A stretch of 38,243 nt of DNA from a virus. Position numbers and translations under genes: made by a program. The stretch is from IMG/VR virus record IMGVR_UViG_3300002180_000032, positions 1 to 38,243 of that record. One strand, given 5' to 3'. Below the pieces are notes generated by a model. That model saw nothing but the letters and a program-made list of their open reading frames with translations. It had not been told where the DNA came from and did not search any database. Each line of letters starts with the position of its first letter. Within the stretch, counting starts at the first letter, position 1. This document shows positions 6,261 through 12,437 of the stretch, piece by piece.

Positions 6261-6684
6261 GTATTAGATTCCTGTCTTGCATTATAAATAATTCCTTCTG
6301 TTTTATATGTACTAAATCCCAGAGTTCTAGGTCATATAGTATATTGCATATACCCAAATCACAAGCTTCTCGATGTTGGGGGCAGTTGTTACAACTAGGC
6401 AGATTGTCCTTAGTGTATGTAAGTTTGAGTCTTTTCTTCCACTTGCTGGCAGTGGATGGGCTGATGTTTAGTTTCTTACCTACTACTGTCAAGCTGCCTT
6501 GCATTAACAAGGTTTGTATTGGCTTCTTGTGTTGTTGTTCTATCAACCTCATGTGAGTGGTTTTAGTAATCCCGTCTTGGTATGGAGTTACTTCAACTAG
6601 ACGTCTGTGCTTACGAACTGCTGATTGGGATGGAGCTAGTCCGTGGGATTTTAATATCTGTTCCCTGACAGATTTACTTTTCAT
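6238..6684 (-). CDS. Helix-turn-helix protein with Cys cluster
   Basis: A 148-aa protein. Residues 50-90 form a clear HTH (QTLLMQGSLTVVGKKLNISP then STASKWKKRLKL). It is followed by CNNCPQHREACDLGIC, a four-Cys group likely to bind metal, and a helical tail. It overlaps the helicase start by 23 bases and the zinc-ribbon gene upstream by four. An origin-binding or helicase-loading role is a reasonable inference from context, but a transcription regulator is equally possible. The basic N-terminus (MKSKSVREQILKSHG, AVRKHRRLVEV) may add DNA contact. Confidence 0.65.
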   Translation of the reverse strand: MKSKSVREQILKSHGLAPSQSAVRKHRRLVEVTPYQDGITKTTHMRLIEQQHKKPIQTLLMQGSLTVVGKKLNISPSTASKWKKRLKLTYTKDNLPSCNNCPQHREACDLGICNILYDLELWDLVHIKQKELFIMQDRNLIHESTKFE

Positions 6685-6953
6685 AGATCCTCCTGTATGT
6701 CTGATAATAGTTTCTGTGCTTCTGATTCTAGGTTTGCCAGGTACTCTGCTACATTGTAATAGGGGACGCTTTCCTCCCTATCGTATATCAACCTGCAAAA
6801 CATGCAAACCCAGCGATGGAAACTTGCGGAGAAATATGTTCTAACGCTTCCACACAATGGGCAGGACATGATACCTCCAAATGCTCGGACGTGTCTAGGA
6901 TGAAATATATGGTCTACTAGGTCTATGCCATCTTCGTTAACTATTTCCAACAT
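6681..6953 (-). CDS. Zinc-ribbon protein (90 aa)
   Basis: A 90-aa protein. CPLCGSV (about 31-37) and CMFCRLIYD (about 50-58) form a two-knuckle zinc ribbon, as in primase-type or transcription-factor ribbons. The N-terminus is acidic with His residues, and the tail is an acidic helix (YLANLESEAQKLLSDIQEDL). It overlaps both neighbours by 4-17 bases, consistent with coupled translation. The role is unknown; nucleic-acid binding is inferred. Confidence 0.65.
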   Translation of the reverse strand: MLEIVNEDGIDLVDHIFHPRHVRAFGGIMSCPLCGSVRTYFSASFHRWVCMFCRLIYDREESVPYYNVAEYLANLESEAQKLLSDIQEDL

Positions 6954-7191
6954 TCACATCCTTTAACATACTAGCTAGTTTGGTATTCTCTCTTCCTTTA
7001 AGATAACCAGCCATGTATCCTGCCGTTATGCCAGTGAGTATTGGAGTTGTTGCCTTATTAGTCAGTTCTCCTACAAGGAACAATGGACTGTATTCACACA
7101 CAAGAACTGCTATGTCTGATACCAGGTCTTCATCTACGTGTTTGGTTAGGTCTTCTGCTTCTATGATTTTAGCTAGGTCTTCTATGTTCAT
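6937..7191 (-). CDS. Hypothetical protein with hydrophobic C-terminal half
   Basis: An 84-aa product starting MNIEDLAKII. An acidic helical N-terminus is followed by hydrophobic, Gly-containing stretches (PILTGITAGYMAGYL) and a charged tail. It may associate with the membrane. The ribosome site is GGAGGTAATAC. Its last 17 bases overlap the next gene. No family recognised. Confidence 0.6.
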   Translation of the reverse strand: MNIEDLAKIIEAEDLTKHVDEDLVSDIAVLVCEYSPLFLVGELTNKATTPILTGITAGYMAGYLKGRENTKLASMLKDVNVGNS

Positions 7192-7211
7192 GTATTACCT
7201 CCAATTTAGTT

Positions 7212-7412
7212 TTATTTAACCTTTTTACTACCTATCATCTTAGTGTCCCATAAGGCTAGTAATATAAACCCTATACTTAATAAGATAGTTAGTATGATTA
7301 TGGTAGTTTGTATCCACTCTGGTGCATTATTTATTTGTTCCTTGAATATCTCTACTAAAAGGTAGAGTGTTATTATAATTATAGCTATTGCAGGACAAAG
7401 CCCTACTCGCAT
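7212..7412 (-). CDS. Small two-helix membrane protein (66 aa)
   Basis: Two strong transmembrane helices (AIAIIIITLYLLVEIF and TTIIILTILLSIGFILLAL) joined by a short polar loop, with a basic tail (KMIGSKKVK). The start follows AGGAGGTATT. The size and topology fit a holin or a membrane-remodelling early protein. Its early-operon location, far from other possible lysis genes, makes a holin role uncertain. Confidence 0.65.
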   Translation of the reverse strand: MRVGLCPAIAIIIITLYLLVEIFKEQINNAPEWIQTTIIILTILLSIGFILLALWDTKMIGSKKVK

Positions 7413-7420
7413 AATACCTC

Positions 7421-7717
7421 CTATATATTGTAGATTCTTAAGTTTAATTTTTCTATAGCATATTTGAGAGTGTTAAGTAAGTCCATTACAACATCAAATT
7501 CTTTACAACAATTCTGACTACTCACATCTTCTAAGGGACAGTTAGAGCACCTCATATATTCTAAGCAGAGTCCGCACCGTCGGTGTCCCTCTATTGATAT
7601 AGTATCAATGGCTTTATATATTGACTGCCATTTCTTGAGTGAGCAGTCTTTACCAGGTATACCATTCTTAATGTCAACTTTTGCATCTTCTCCATCATAA
7701 ATCTCTATTAACTTCAT
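7421..7717 (-). CDS. Cys-rich protein downstream of structured leader
   Basis: A 98-aa product starting MKLIEIYDGE. It has a compact Cys cluster (CGLCLEYMRCSNCPLEDVSS, then CC), typical of a metal-binding fold, followed by a helical C-terminus. Translation starts after TAGGAGGGAAAA. The region 22-83 bases upstream of the start forms the predicted three-way-junction RNA at 7739-7800, the only gene in the operon with such a leader. Expression may be controlled there. Function unknown. Confidence 0.62.
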   Translation of the reverse strand: MKLIEIYDGEDAKVDIKNGIPGKDCSLKKWQSIYKAIDTISIEGHRRCGLCLEYMRCSNCPLEDVSSQNCCKEFDVVMDLLNTLKYAIEKLNLRIYNI

Positions 7718-7738
7718 TTTTCCCTCCTATGTATTGGC

Positions 7739-7800
7739 GGGAGTTCCTTGGCTGGGTCAGACAGCCAGTGAGGGAAAGGAGTAAAACCCTCGGAACTCCC
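7739..7800 (-). ncRNA. Predicted three-way-junction RNA element
   Basis: Three perfectly nested or adjacent stems fill 62 bases with almost no unpaired junction. The outer stem 7739-7747/7792-7800 is 9 bp (GGGAGTTCC with GGAACTCCC). Hairpin A 7749-7754/7762-7767 is 6 bp with a 7-base loop. Hairpin B 7770-7774/7787-7791 is 5 bp with a 12-base loop. On the minus strand the large loop reads TTTTACTCCTTT, which resembles an anti-Shine-Dalgarno. No T-run follows on either strand, so it is not an intrinsic terminator. It lies between two genes of one leftward operon, 21 bases from the next start. The fold is seen in the sequence; the function is unknown. Confidence 0.6.
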
Positions 7801-7817
7801 ATGATTTTATCTACTCC

Positions 7818-8072
7818 TTAACAGTTTTGTGGAGAAGGTTTGTGAGGTGCATCTTGTATTCCAGTTAGTGCTGGTAGTAACTCATTAGCATGGAAGCAAC
7901 TGCTGGTAGCATCAATAATTTGAACAAGGTAGGGATGCCTCTTATCACATCTACAACCTGGATTACCTGTAGTTTCAATGTCAATTACTATGCCTAACTT
8001 TCCAGCATGTATACCATTCTCATACTTACAATCTTTTCTAACCATTACTGGGTCATCAATCTTATATTTCAT
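7818..8072 (-). CDS. SH3/KOW-like small protein (84 aa)
   Basis: An 84-aa product starting MKYKIDDPVM. The N-terminal pattern (D-x-V-x-VRKD, GKLGIVIDI, HPYLVQI, then HANELLP) resembles small SH3-like barrel proteins common in phages and plasmids. CRCDKRH in the middle adds a possible metal site. The ribosome site is GGAGGTATT. The role is unknown; a nucleic-acid or protein contact is the usual inference for such barrels. Confidence 0.6.
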   Translation of the reverse strand: MKYKIDDPVMVRKDCKYENGIHAGKLGIVIDIETTGNPGCRCDKRHPYLVQIIDATSSCFHANELLPALTGIQDAPHKPSPQNC

Positions 8073-8083
8073 AATACCTCCGT

Positions 8084-8260
8084 TTAATCAAGTATAAAGT
8101 ATATTCCAAGAATGATAGGCACCATTATAACCATTACAATACCGAAAACTTTTGCAGCTGTAAGTATTTCTTCCCATCCAGTGGTAAAACCTATATAACT
8201 TAAGAATGTAATGACTGGAATAGCTATTAGTAAATAACCTAGTAGTTTTCTCTTATTCAT
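8084..8260 (-). CDS. Two-helix membrane protein (58 aa)
   Basis: A 58-aa frame starting MNKRKLLGYL, below common gene-calling cutoffs. It has two hydrophobic helices (YLLIAIPVITFLSYIGF and GIVMVIMVPIILGIYFIL). AAGGAGGTATT lies directly upstream of the ATG. The basic N-terminus predicts an inside orientation. It is one of several early membrane microproteins in a row. Confidence 0.65.
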   Translation of the reverse strand: MNKRKLLGYLLIAIPVITFLSYIGFTTGWEEILTAAKVFGIVMVIMVPIILGIYFILD

Positions 8261-8273
8261 AATACCTCCTTCC

Positions 8274-8399
8274 TTAAGACATTACCAGTCCTACAAATAC
8301 CAAGCTGCCAAAGAAGCTAAGCATAAAGGCAATCATCAATAGAATCCTATCTCGTTTACACATTGGTTCTCCTTCTCCTTTGAGTGTGTATCTATTCAT
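8274..8399 (-). CDS. Single-helix membrane microprotein (41 aa)
   Basis: A 41-aa frame starting MNRYTLKGEG. A polar, basic N-terminus (PMCKRDR) is followed by one transmembrane helix (LLMIAFMLSFFGSLVFVGLV). The ribosome site is AAGGAGAAACCA. The ATG overlaps the stop of the tiny frame at 8392-8442, suggesting coupling. Confidence 0.55.
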   Translation of the reverse strand: MNRYTLKGEGEPMCKRDRILLMIAFMLSFFGSLVFVGLVMS

Positions 8400-8442
8400 T
8401 GGTTTCTCCTTCCTCGATGTCTGCATCGAATAGCAAGAACAT
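8392..8442 (-). CDS. Tiny coupled ORF (16 aa)
   Basis: MFLLFDADIEEGETNE. It starts just past the stop of the basic 51-aa protein, and its end overlaps the next ATG. Its codons carry the ribosome site of the next gene. It may be real or merely a coupling relay. Confidence 0.3.
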   Translation of the reverse strand: MFLLFDADIEEGETNE

Positions 8443-8443
8443 C

Positions 8444-8599
8444 CTAGATGTCCTTTCTAGGTAGGTATATTCCTGCTCCGTGTCCGCCTAACTCAATAAA
8501 ACCATACCTAAAACCAAATCTTACACTCCTACTTTTTGTTCTTACAATCCCACAGAATGTTCTTTTGGAATATAATCTACGTTTGATTATCTTTATCAA
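8444..8599 (-). CDS. Basic small protein, TTG start (51 aa)
   Basis: The frame starts at a TTG preceded by AAGGAGGTAAG, an ideal ribosome site, which decides the start. The product is strongly basic in its first half (KIIKRRLYSKR, RTKSRSVRFGFRYG) and ends GGHGAGIYLPRKDI. RNA or DNA binding is plausible. No family recognised. Confidence 0.55.
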   Translation of the reverse strand: MIKIIKRRLYSKRTFCGIVRTKSRSVRFGFRYGFIELGGHGAGIYLPRKDI

Positions 8600-8610
8600 C
8601 TTACCTCCTT

Positions 8611-8874
8611 CTATTGCCTATAAGGCAACTCTATCGCTGGAAAGAAATGCTTTGCATCCTGTTCAGACAGCTTTACTCCATACGCTGCTACATACTCTTC
8701 TGTCCCAGCTTCGGTATAGCTTGTATCTCCGCCGATATAAGCTGCCCAGTCTATCTCTTTTGTAACTATTGCTACAATAGCTATTTGGACATAATTGCAA
8801 GCCCAAAATCGTGCCTCTAGACACAAGGTATGTTCATCTTCCTTGAATATATGGTATGGATACACTGGTTTCAT
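8611..8874 (-). CDS. Hypothetical early protein (87 aa)
   Basis: An 87-aa product starting MKPVYPYHIF. The central part (VQIAIVAIVTKEIDWAAYIG) and the end (AAYGVKLSEQDAKHFFPAIE) give a mixed alpha/beta pattern. It resembles small uncharacterised phage proteins of similar length, but no function can be assigned. The start overlaps the stop of the next gene upstream by four bases (ATGA). Confidence 0.6.
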   Translation of the reverse strand: MKPVYPYHIFKEDEHTLCLEARFWACNYVQIAIVAIVTKEIDWAAYIGGDTSYTEAGTEEYVAAYGVKLSEQDAKHFFPAIELPYRQ

Positions 8875-9176
8875 ATTACCTCCTTATTTTCTACATCTTT
8901 AAGGATGTCTAACAATTTACGAAGATGTTTAACCTCATTAATTGCAGCTTCCAATACATCCTTTTCAATAGTAGCTCTCTTGAAAAATTCCTCATCAGTC
9001 TCTATACGATATCCTTCCATTACTAGGCAGTCTCCTTTGATAATGAACCTTGTGTCTGGAACATGGTTTCCGTTCAATAATATCTTAGCAATGCGGAAGC
9101 TATATTTACTTAGTTCAAGGACAGCTTCTCTATGTTCTGCTCCACTACTTCCTGGTTTCTCAGTAATAAACTTCAC
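8871..9176 (-). CDS. Hypothetical early protein, GTG start (101 aa)
   Basis: A 101-aa product from GTG at 9176, preceded by AAAGGAGGTAATACA. The N-terminal half is beta-rich (SFRIAKILLNGNHVPDTRFI, CLVMEGYRIETD). The C-terminal half is a long charged helix likely to form a coiled coil (TIEKDVLEAAINEVKHLRKL). Not recognised. It is coupled to the following gene by ATGA. Confidence 0.62.
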   Translation of the reverse strand: MKFITEKPGSSGAEHREAVLELSKYSFRIAKILLNGNHVPDTRFIIKGDCLVMEGYRIETDEEFFKRATIEKDVLEAAINEVKHLRKLLDILKDVENKEVI

Positions 9177-9502
9177 TGTATTACCTCCTTTCTATTATTC
9201 ATACTTGCCAGGGACGGATGCTGCCATTTAAGGATTAAGTACTAACCTCACAACTCATAAGAGTTTTGTTTGGTAGGCAGCCTTACCCTCTATACCAGTT
9301 TACTGGTCTATCTCCGCCTCCAGCAAGTTACCTGGCTAGTAGCTATTTGGGACATCATTCGGGCTTAATTCCGCAGTGCATTCCAGTATTGCTACAATTT
9401 TATATCCTTCATCTATCTCAAGAGCAGACTCAATATCCCTTTCGTTACCTCCAGGGTAGCCAGGTCATATTCAATTATTAATGTACCAACTGGACTGTCT
9501 AG
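9177..9502. other. Gene-poor gap with hairpins and coding remnants
   Basis: No well-supported gene here. Three small hairpins lie in series: 9252-9265 (AACTC/GAGTT), 9272-9287 (GGTAGG/CC-TACC) and 9294-9307 (ACCAG/CTGGT). A 9-bp inverted repeat, ACCTGGCTA (9330-9338) and TAGCCAGGT (9457-9465), encloses 118 bases. On the minus strand, two protein-like stretches in different frames (GTLIIEYDLATLEVT, then ERDIESALEIDEGYKIVAIL) would join through a one-base shift. The first continues in frame from the TAG of the coiled-coil gene. A decayed gene, a frameshift or a structured RNA are all possible. Confidence 0.4.
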
Positions 9503-9793
9503 CTAGACAAGTAATGCATCCGTTAGCTCAATTATGCAGTTGTCTCTATGTCCCTCTTCCAACGCATCCTGTGCAGTCTCAAGACTATCAACTATGTCCT
9601 GATATTTTTCTTCCAAATCCTCACGCTCGGTATCTGCTAGTTTGTCCTCATATAGTGCAATGAGATACTCTAGTTCTACTTTCCTTGCCCTTAGTTCTTC
9701 ATCACTTGAATCTTTGATTCGTGTAATGAGTTTATTAATCTCTCCTTTGCTTGCCTTTACCAGACTTCGCACTCCAGCTTCATTTGCTCTCAT
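9503..9793 (-). CDS. Coiled-coil early protein (96 aa)
   Basis: A 96-aa, highly charged, nearly all-helical protein starting MRANEAGVRS. Heptad-like stretches (EELRARKVELEYLIALYEDK and LEEKYQDIVDSLETAQDALE) predict a coiled coil. The stop is TAG followed by CTAG, and the frame beyond stays open for another 31 codons. Function unknown. The ribosome site is AAGGAGGTAAGGAC. Confidence 0.62.
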   Translation of the reverse strand: MRANEAGVRSLVKASKGEINKLITRIKDSSDEELRARKVELEYLIALYEDKLADTEREDLEEKYQDIVDSLETAQDALEEGHRDNCIIELTDALLV

Positions 9794-9871
9794 GTCCTTA
9801 CCTCCTTAATTTATTTAGCTACCTAGCCTACTCCTGCCTACCAATTGCTTGATAAGCAGAGTGTGGAATAG

Positions 9872-10123
9872 TTAACTACTAGCCTTGCTTCCAGAGAGTA
9901 TATCGAACCCTTCTGCTATAACAGGAACAAGCTCAAAGACCTGCTCTCCTGGGATTTCTCCAGCTAGGGATGGTGATACCTCATAATAATCAGAGAATGC
10001 AACGTATGTTTTACCTTCCTTAAATAGAAAAGCAGGCTCTTCATACGTTGAGAAAGCACCTATATCCTCCCCTATTTTAATCCGATGATTAAGATTGTGA
10101 CTAAATTGATGCTGGTTTTCCAT
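9872..10123 (-). CDS. Hypothetical early protein (83 aa)
   Basis: An 83-aa product starting MENQHQFSHN, with AAAGGAGGTAAT upstream. The middle (FLFKEGKTYVAFSDYYEVSP) looks like a small beta sheet; the ends look flexible. No motif or family recognised. Confidence 0.6.
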   Translation of the reverse strand: MENQHQFSHNLNHRIKIGEDIGAFSTYEEPAFLFKEGKTYVAFSDYYEVSPSLAGEIPGEQVFELVPVIAEGFDILSGSKASS

Positions 10124-10144
10124 ATTACCTCCTTTATATTCTTA

Positions 10145-10579
10145 CTAATATTGTACTAACAATCTTTCTGGTATTACTCCAGCTATCATGTCTTTCCATT
10201 CTGCCTGAGTAATATGTGTAGGTACATTCAAGATTCTATATCCTCCACTACCAACTGGTTCCCAATCCTCCGCTTCTGCTAGAATATCTCCTTCAATTAG
10301 TTTATAAGCAGCGGAGTGCACTACTCTATACCAAATACCAGAAATTTGCCCCCATCTTTCTACATATAGATCTTTTTCTACCTTATTAGTGAGTTCTCGT
10401 AATATGCGGAGTTCTCCTGTTTTCTTATAATAATCAACTCCTGTTATTTGGTATTGGGGTATAGGCTCAGGTTCTGCTTCCTGTGCAGTACGTATCCCAG
10501 ACTCAATAGTATTTAATCTTTCTATGAGCTGGTTGTACTCCAGGATTAGTGGATGATTACCAGGTATTTTATTGCGCAT
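10145..10579 (-). CDS. Hypothetical early protein (144 aa)
   Basis: A 144-aa product. Residues 1-40 are helical and end in a Glu/Pro-rich linker (AQEAEPEPIPQ). The rest is an alpha/beta domain (YQITGVDYYKKTGELRILRE, WEPVGSGGYRILNVPTH). The start ATG follows AGGAGGAACCAA. Function unknown. It belongs to the same leftward operon. Confidence 0.65.
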   Translation of the reverse strand: MRNKIPGNHPLILEYNQLIERLNTIESGIRTAQEAEPEPIPQYQITGVDYYKKTGELRILRELTNKVEKDLYVERWGQISGIWYRVVHSAAYKLIEGDILAEAEDWEPVGSGGYRILNVPTHITQAEWKDMIAGVIPERLLVQY

Positions 10580-10638
10580 TTGGTTCCTCCTTTATTATAC
10601 ATTCCGTACCTCTATCTCTCTCATCCTACCAATCAGCC

Positions 10639-10824
10639 TCACACTCCATGGATGATAAAGAAACTATCCCTTTGTTGTGGAGTGGTTTTTTGTTCAGTAG
10701 CATCTCGCAGTGCTTGCATTAAACGTACTATTTGTCTGTTACGGGAATCTATTATTTCTTGTTTATGCTTCACTAGTTGCATTAGTTCCTCTTCTCTAGC
10801 AGACATCTTATATTCTTTTTCCAT
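10639..10824 (-). CDS. Small helical protein, first full gene of left operon
   Basis: A 61-aa product starting MEKEYKMSAR. It is a predicted amphipathic helix with many Arg and Glu (EEELMQLVKHKQEIIDSRNR) and possible coiled coil, ending in a short hydrophobic tail. The ribosome site is GAAGGAGAATTGAA. It is the first substantial gene after the promoter at 10954-10982. Function unknown. Confidence 0.58.
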   Translation of the reverse strand: MEKEYKMSAREEELMQLVKHKQEIIDSRNRQIVRLMQALRDATEQKTTPQQRDSFFIIHGV

Positions 10825-10899
10825 TTCAATTCTCCTTCTTTCATACCTTTATATCCTCTGTATTACCAGTCAGCACTCGACCTATGCTGTGAGCCATGA

Positions 10900-10947
10900 T
10901 TATATACATCGTACCTTCTCATTGAATTTACCTGTGCTCATGGCCAT
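10900..10947 (-). CDS. Possible leaderless leader peptide (15 aa)
   Basis: MAMSTGKFNEKVRCI. The ATG at 10947 is exactly seven bases after the -10 box, where transcription should begin, with no ribosome site. A second short frame follows at 10841-10897 (18 aa, MAHSIGRVLTG...). These could be leader peptides or chance frames in a long 5' leader. Confidence 0.3.
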   Translation of the reverse strand: MAMSTGKFNEKVRCI

Positions 10948-10953
10948 CGTCTC

Positions 10954-10982
10954 ATTATATCATACGCTATTGCCATTGTCAA
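10954..10982 (-). promoter_or_regulatory. Leftward early promoter
   Basis: On the minus strand, TTGACA (10982-10977), a 17-base spacer and TATAAT (10959-10954) with an extended -10 TGA. It drives the early genes from 10824 leftwards. The spacer carries CGTATG, which recurs at 10999, 11010 and 11037 in the LexA-like cluster. Confidence 0.8.
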
Positions 10983-11005
10983 TAGCCAGCCCTGGCAGCG
11001 TATGT

Positions 11006-11058
11006 CGAACGTATGATCCAAACATCCATTCTGAACGTATGTACCGAACATTTGTGCT
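11006..11058. promoter_or_regulatory. Cluster of three LexA-box-like sites
   Basis: CGAACGTATGATCC (11006-11019), TGAACGTATGTACC (11032-11045) and CGAACATTTGTGCT (11045-11058) each match the Bacillus-type LexA box CGAACATATGTTCG at about 10-11 of 14 positions. They lie between the leftward early promoter and the moron promoter. Host LexA binding is inferred. Confidence 0.35.
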
Positions 11059-11130
11059 ACTTAACATAACGCTTGGTTCAAGGCTTATACATTTATTACG
11101 AAATTTCCTGGTATTATGTAAAGCAACCCG

Positions 11131-11159
11131 TTGACAATCCCTGGTATATGTGCTATTAT
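11131..11159 (+). promoter_or_regulatory. Promoter of the moron gene
   Basis: TTGACA (11131-11136), a 17-base spacer and TATTAT (11154-11159) with an extended -10 TGC. An ATTATGT core lies at 11113-11119, 11 bases upstream. A leader of about 60 bases with an AAAGGACGGTGACAAC ribosome site precedes the ATG at 11226. Confidence 0.75.
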
Positions 11160-11225
11160 TGTTCTAGGCTGTAAAAGCGACAACGTTTTCAGCACATTAA
11201 AAATTGAATAAAGGACGGTGACAAC

Positions 11226-11828
11226 ATGGAAGCAAAAGCACTCGAGTCTCAAATTGTCGAGGCTCAAAAAGCACTCACCCAAGCTAGAACTGGACTCATG
11301 GCTGCATATCAAGCGAATGATACAACTCAAATCACCGAATTCGAGGGGTTTGTCGAACATGCAAAGAAGCTTGTAGCAATGGCTGAATTGGCAAGGGATA
11401 AAGCTATTGAGGAAGGCTTGGCAGGTGAGAGGGAAGCGTTAGGCATTGCCATATTCGAGGCTATCAAGGACGTGAGCGTTAATGGCAAAAAGCTAAAGGT
11501 ACAACTCGAAGCTGTCAAAGCTACAGGGTTCGCTTTCAAGCTTCCCGATGGCCAAAGCGACACAGCAAGGGTAGCATTGACGGTTCCAGGGATCCCAGGC
11601 ACACACAAAGCATCAAGCGGCAATGGTGGCAATCGTGGCGAAATGCAAGCGAAATTCGGCGTAACATTGGATCAAGCGTATAATGCCTTTAAGGAACCAG
11701 AGGACGAAGCGTTATTCAATGCAGCCGAATTGCTCGAAACAAAGCCTCGCAATAGCAAGCAATGGACGATCAAAAATGCTGTAAGGAACCGTGCTATTGC
11801 TGATGGGCGATTAAGGCCAACAAGCTGA
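11226..11828 (+). CDS. Moron-like 200-aa protein of unknown function
   Basis: A 200-aa product starting MEAKALESQI. Residues 1-70 form a charged helix or coiled coil. The middle holds a small beta-like unit (VSVNGKKLKVQLEAVKATGF) and a Gly/Asn/Ser linker (KASSGNGGNRGEM). The end is helical and basic (NSKQWTIKNAVRNRAIADGR), possibly DNA binding. The gene is alone on the plus strand between leftward genes and has its own promoter and terminator. CpG-containing codons (GCG, TCG, CGA) look more frequent than in its neighbours. These are marks of a moron, an independently acquired gene often expressed from a prophage. Family not recognised. Confidence 0.75.
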   Translation: MEAKALESQIVEAQKALTQARTGLMAAYQANDTTQITEFEGFVEHAKKLVAMAELARDKAIEEGLAGEREALGIAIFEAIKDVSVNGKKLKVQLEAVKATGFAFKLPDGQSDTARVALTVPGIPGTHKASSGNGGNRGEMQAKFGVTLDQAYNAFKEPEDEALFNAAELLETKPRNSKQWTIKNAVRNRAIADGRLRPTS

Positions 11829-11842
11829 ACAATGTATAAACG

Positions 11843-11872
11843 AGGGAGCCTAGTTGTCGGGCTCCCTTTTTT
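11843..11872 (+). terminator. Intrinsic terminator of moron gene
   Basis: AGGGAGCC (11843-11850) pairs with GGCTCCCT (11860-11867) over a 9-base loop, followed by a run of six T (11867-11872). It lies 15 bases after the moron stop codon. Confidence 0.9.
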
Positions 11873-11880
11873 ATTGCTCA

Positions 11881-11909
11881 TTGAGTAGAACATATGTTCG
11901 ATTATATAT
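11881..11909 (+). promoter_or_regulatory. LexA-box-like promoter
   Basis: AGAACATATGTTCG (11887-11900) matches the Bacillus-type LexA consensus CGAACATATGTTCG at 13 of 14 bases and contains the perfect palindrome GAACATATGTTC. It sits between a -35-like TTGAGT (11881-11886) and an AT-rich -10-like ATATAT (11904-11909) spaced by 17. The box thus fills the promoter spacer, as in LexA-repressed promoters. The -10 and -35 matches are only moderate. Confidence 0.45.
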
Positions 11910-11942
11910 GCCGATTGCTGATAATGCCACGAGCTTTGAGCT

Positions 11943-12065
11943 ATGATAGCCAATCGTGCCTTGAAATACATTGCTTACATAGCCTTTGAACATTGCCATG
12001 TACAATCGCACACATCATTATTTACACACGCTTTAAATTGCCTTACAATGCGAGCCGATGTATGA
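11943..12065 (+). CDS. Possible SOS-controlled micro-ORF (40 aa)
   Basis: A 40-aa frame starting MIANRALKYIAYIAF, rich in His and Cys. A 12-aa frame (11908-11946, MPIADNATSFEL) directly under the LexA-like promoter ends in an ATGA overlap with this ATG, so coupling is possible. There is no ribosome site. The remaining stretch to 12196 shows only an 8-base tandem repeat (CGATGTAT) and an isolated GTTGACATAAC. Confidence 0.22.
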   Translation: MIANRALKYIAYIAFEHCHVQSHTSLFTHALNCLTMRADV

Positions 12066-12196
12066 GCGATGTATAGGCATGGAACCAAATACATTGGTTG
12101 GTTGACATAACAATCCTGGGTACGGCTGCTAGTATTATGAGATATACGAACGAGTTAATTCCATTCACGCAAATTATTTATATATAAACTACTACC

Positions 12197-12427
12197 TTAT
12201 ACTTCCTCATAGGTTTTCTCAAATATATCTGGTTTGCATAAGTGGATTCCTTCTACATCTTTTATAATCCAATCATTATATTTAACAAGGTCTAGCCCTT
12301 CTGCTGTAGGTATATATAAGCCTACTTCATCCACGTAATGTTCTCCCATAAACTTACACACTTCATCCCTATTATCCTGTTTTAACTGCATTGCCTCGAT
12401 TACCATTGATTTATTCCTGAATTTCAT
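12197..12427 (-). CDS. Conserved small phage protein (76 aa)
   Basis: A 76-aa product matching a widespread family of phage proteins. It starts with a KFRNK...VIEAMQL strand (in relatives often EAVQW). A YNDWIIKDVEG segment (relatives: GDWIIKGVKGE) then leads to CKPDIFEKTYEEV at the end. The biochemical role of the family is not known. It is the last gene of the leftward operon from the 13477-13505 promoter and converges on the moron cassette. The ribosome site is GGAGGTAAT. Confidence 0.75.
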   Translation of the reverse strand: MKFRNKSMVIEAMQLKQDNRDEVCKFMGEHYVDEVGLYIPTAEGLDLVKYNDWIIKDVEGIHLCKPDIFEKTYEEV

Positions 12428-12437
12428 ATTACCTCCA

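Noticed and set aside
7739-7800. Known ribozyme or terminator
   Set aside because: The three-way junction lacks a hammerhead CUGAUGA or GAAA core and no T-run follows, so it is reported only as an unclassified structured RNA.
9503-9520. TAG recoding to a sense codon
   Set aside because: Many clear genes here end in TAG at exact junctions with the next gene, so TAG is a stop; the open frame beyond 9503 is better explained as decay, readthrough or chance.
12102-12139. TTGACATAAC at 12102 as a promoter
   Set aside because: No TATAAT-like box lies 16-18 bases downstream; the nearest TATTAT is 26 bases away. GTTGACATAAC also occurs upstream of the 29.0 kb promoter, so it may be a different element.
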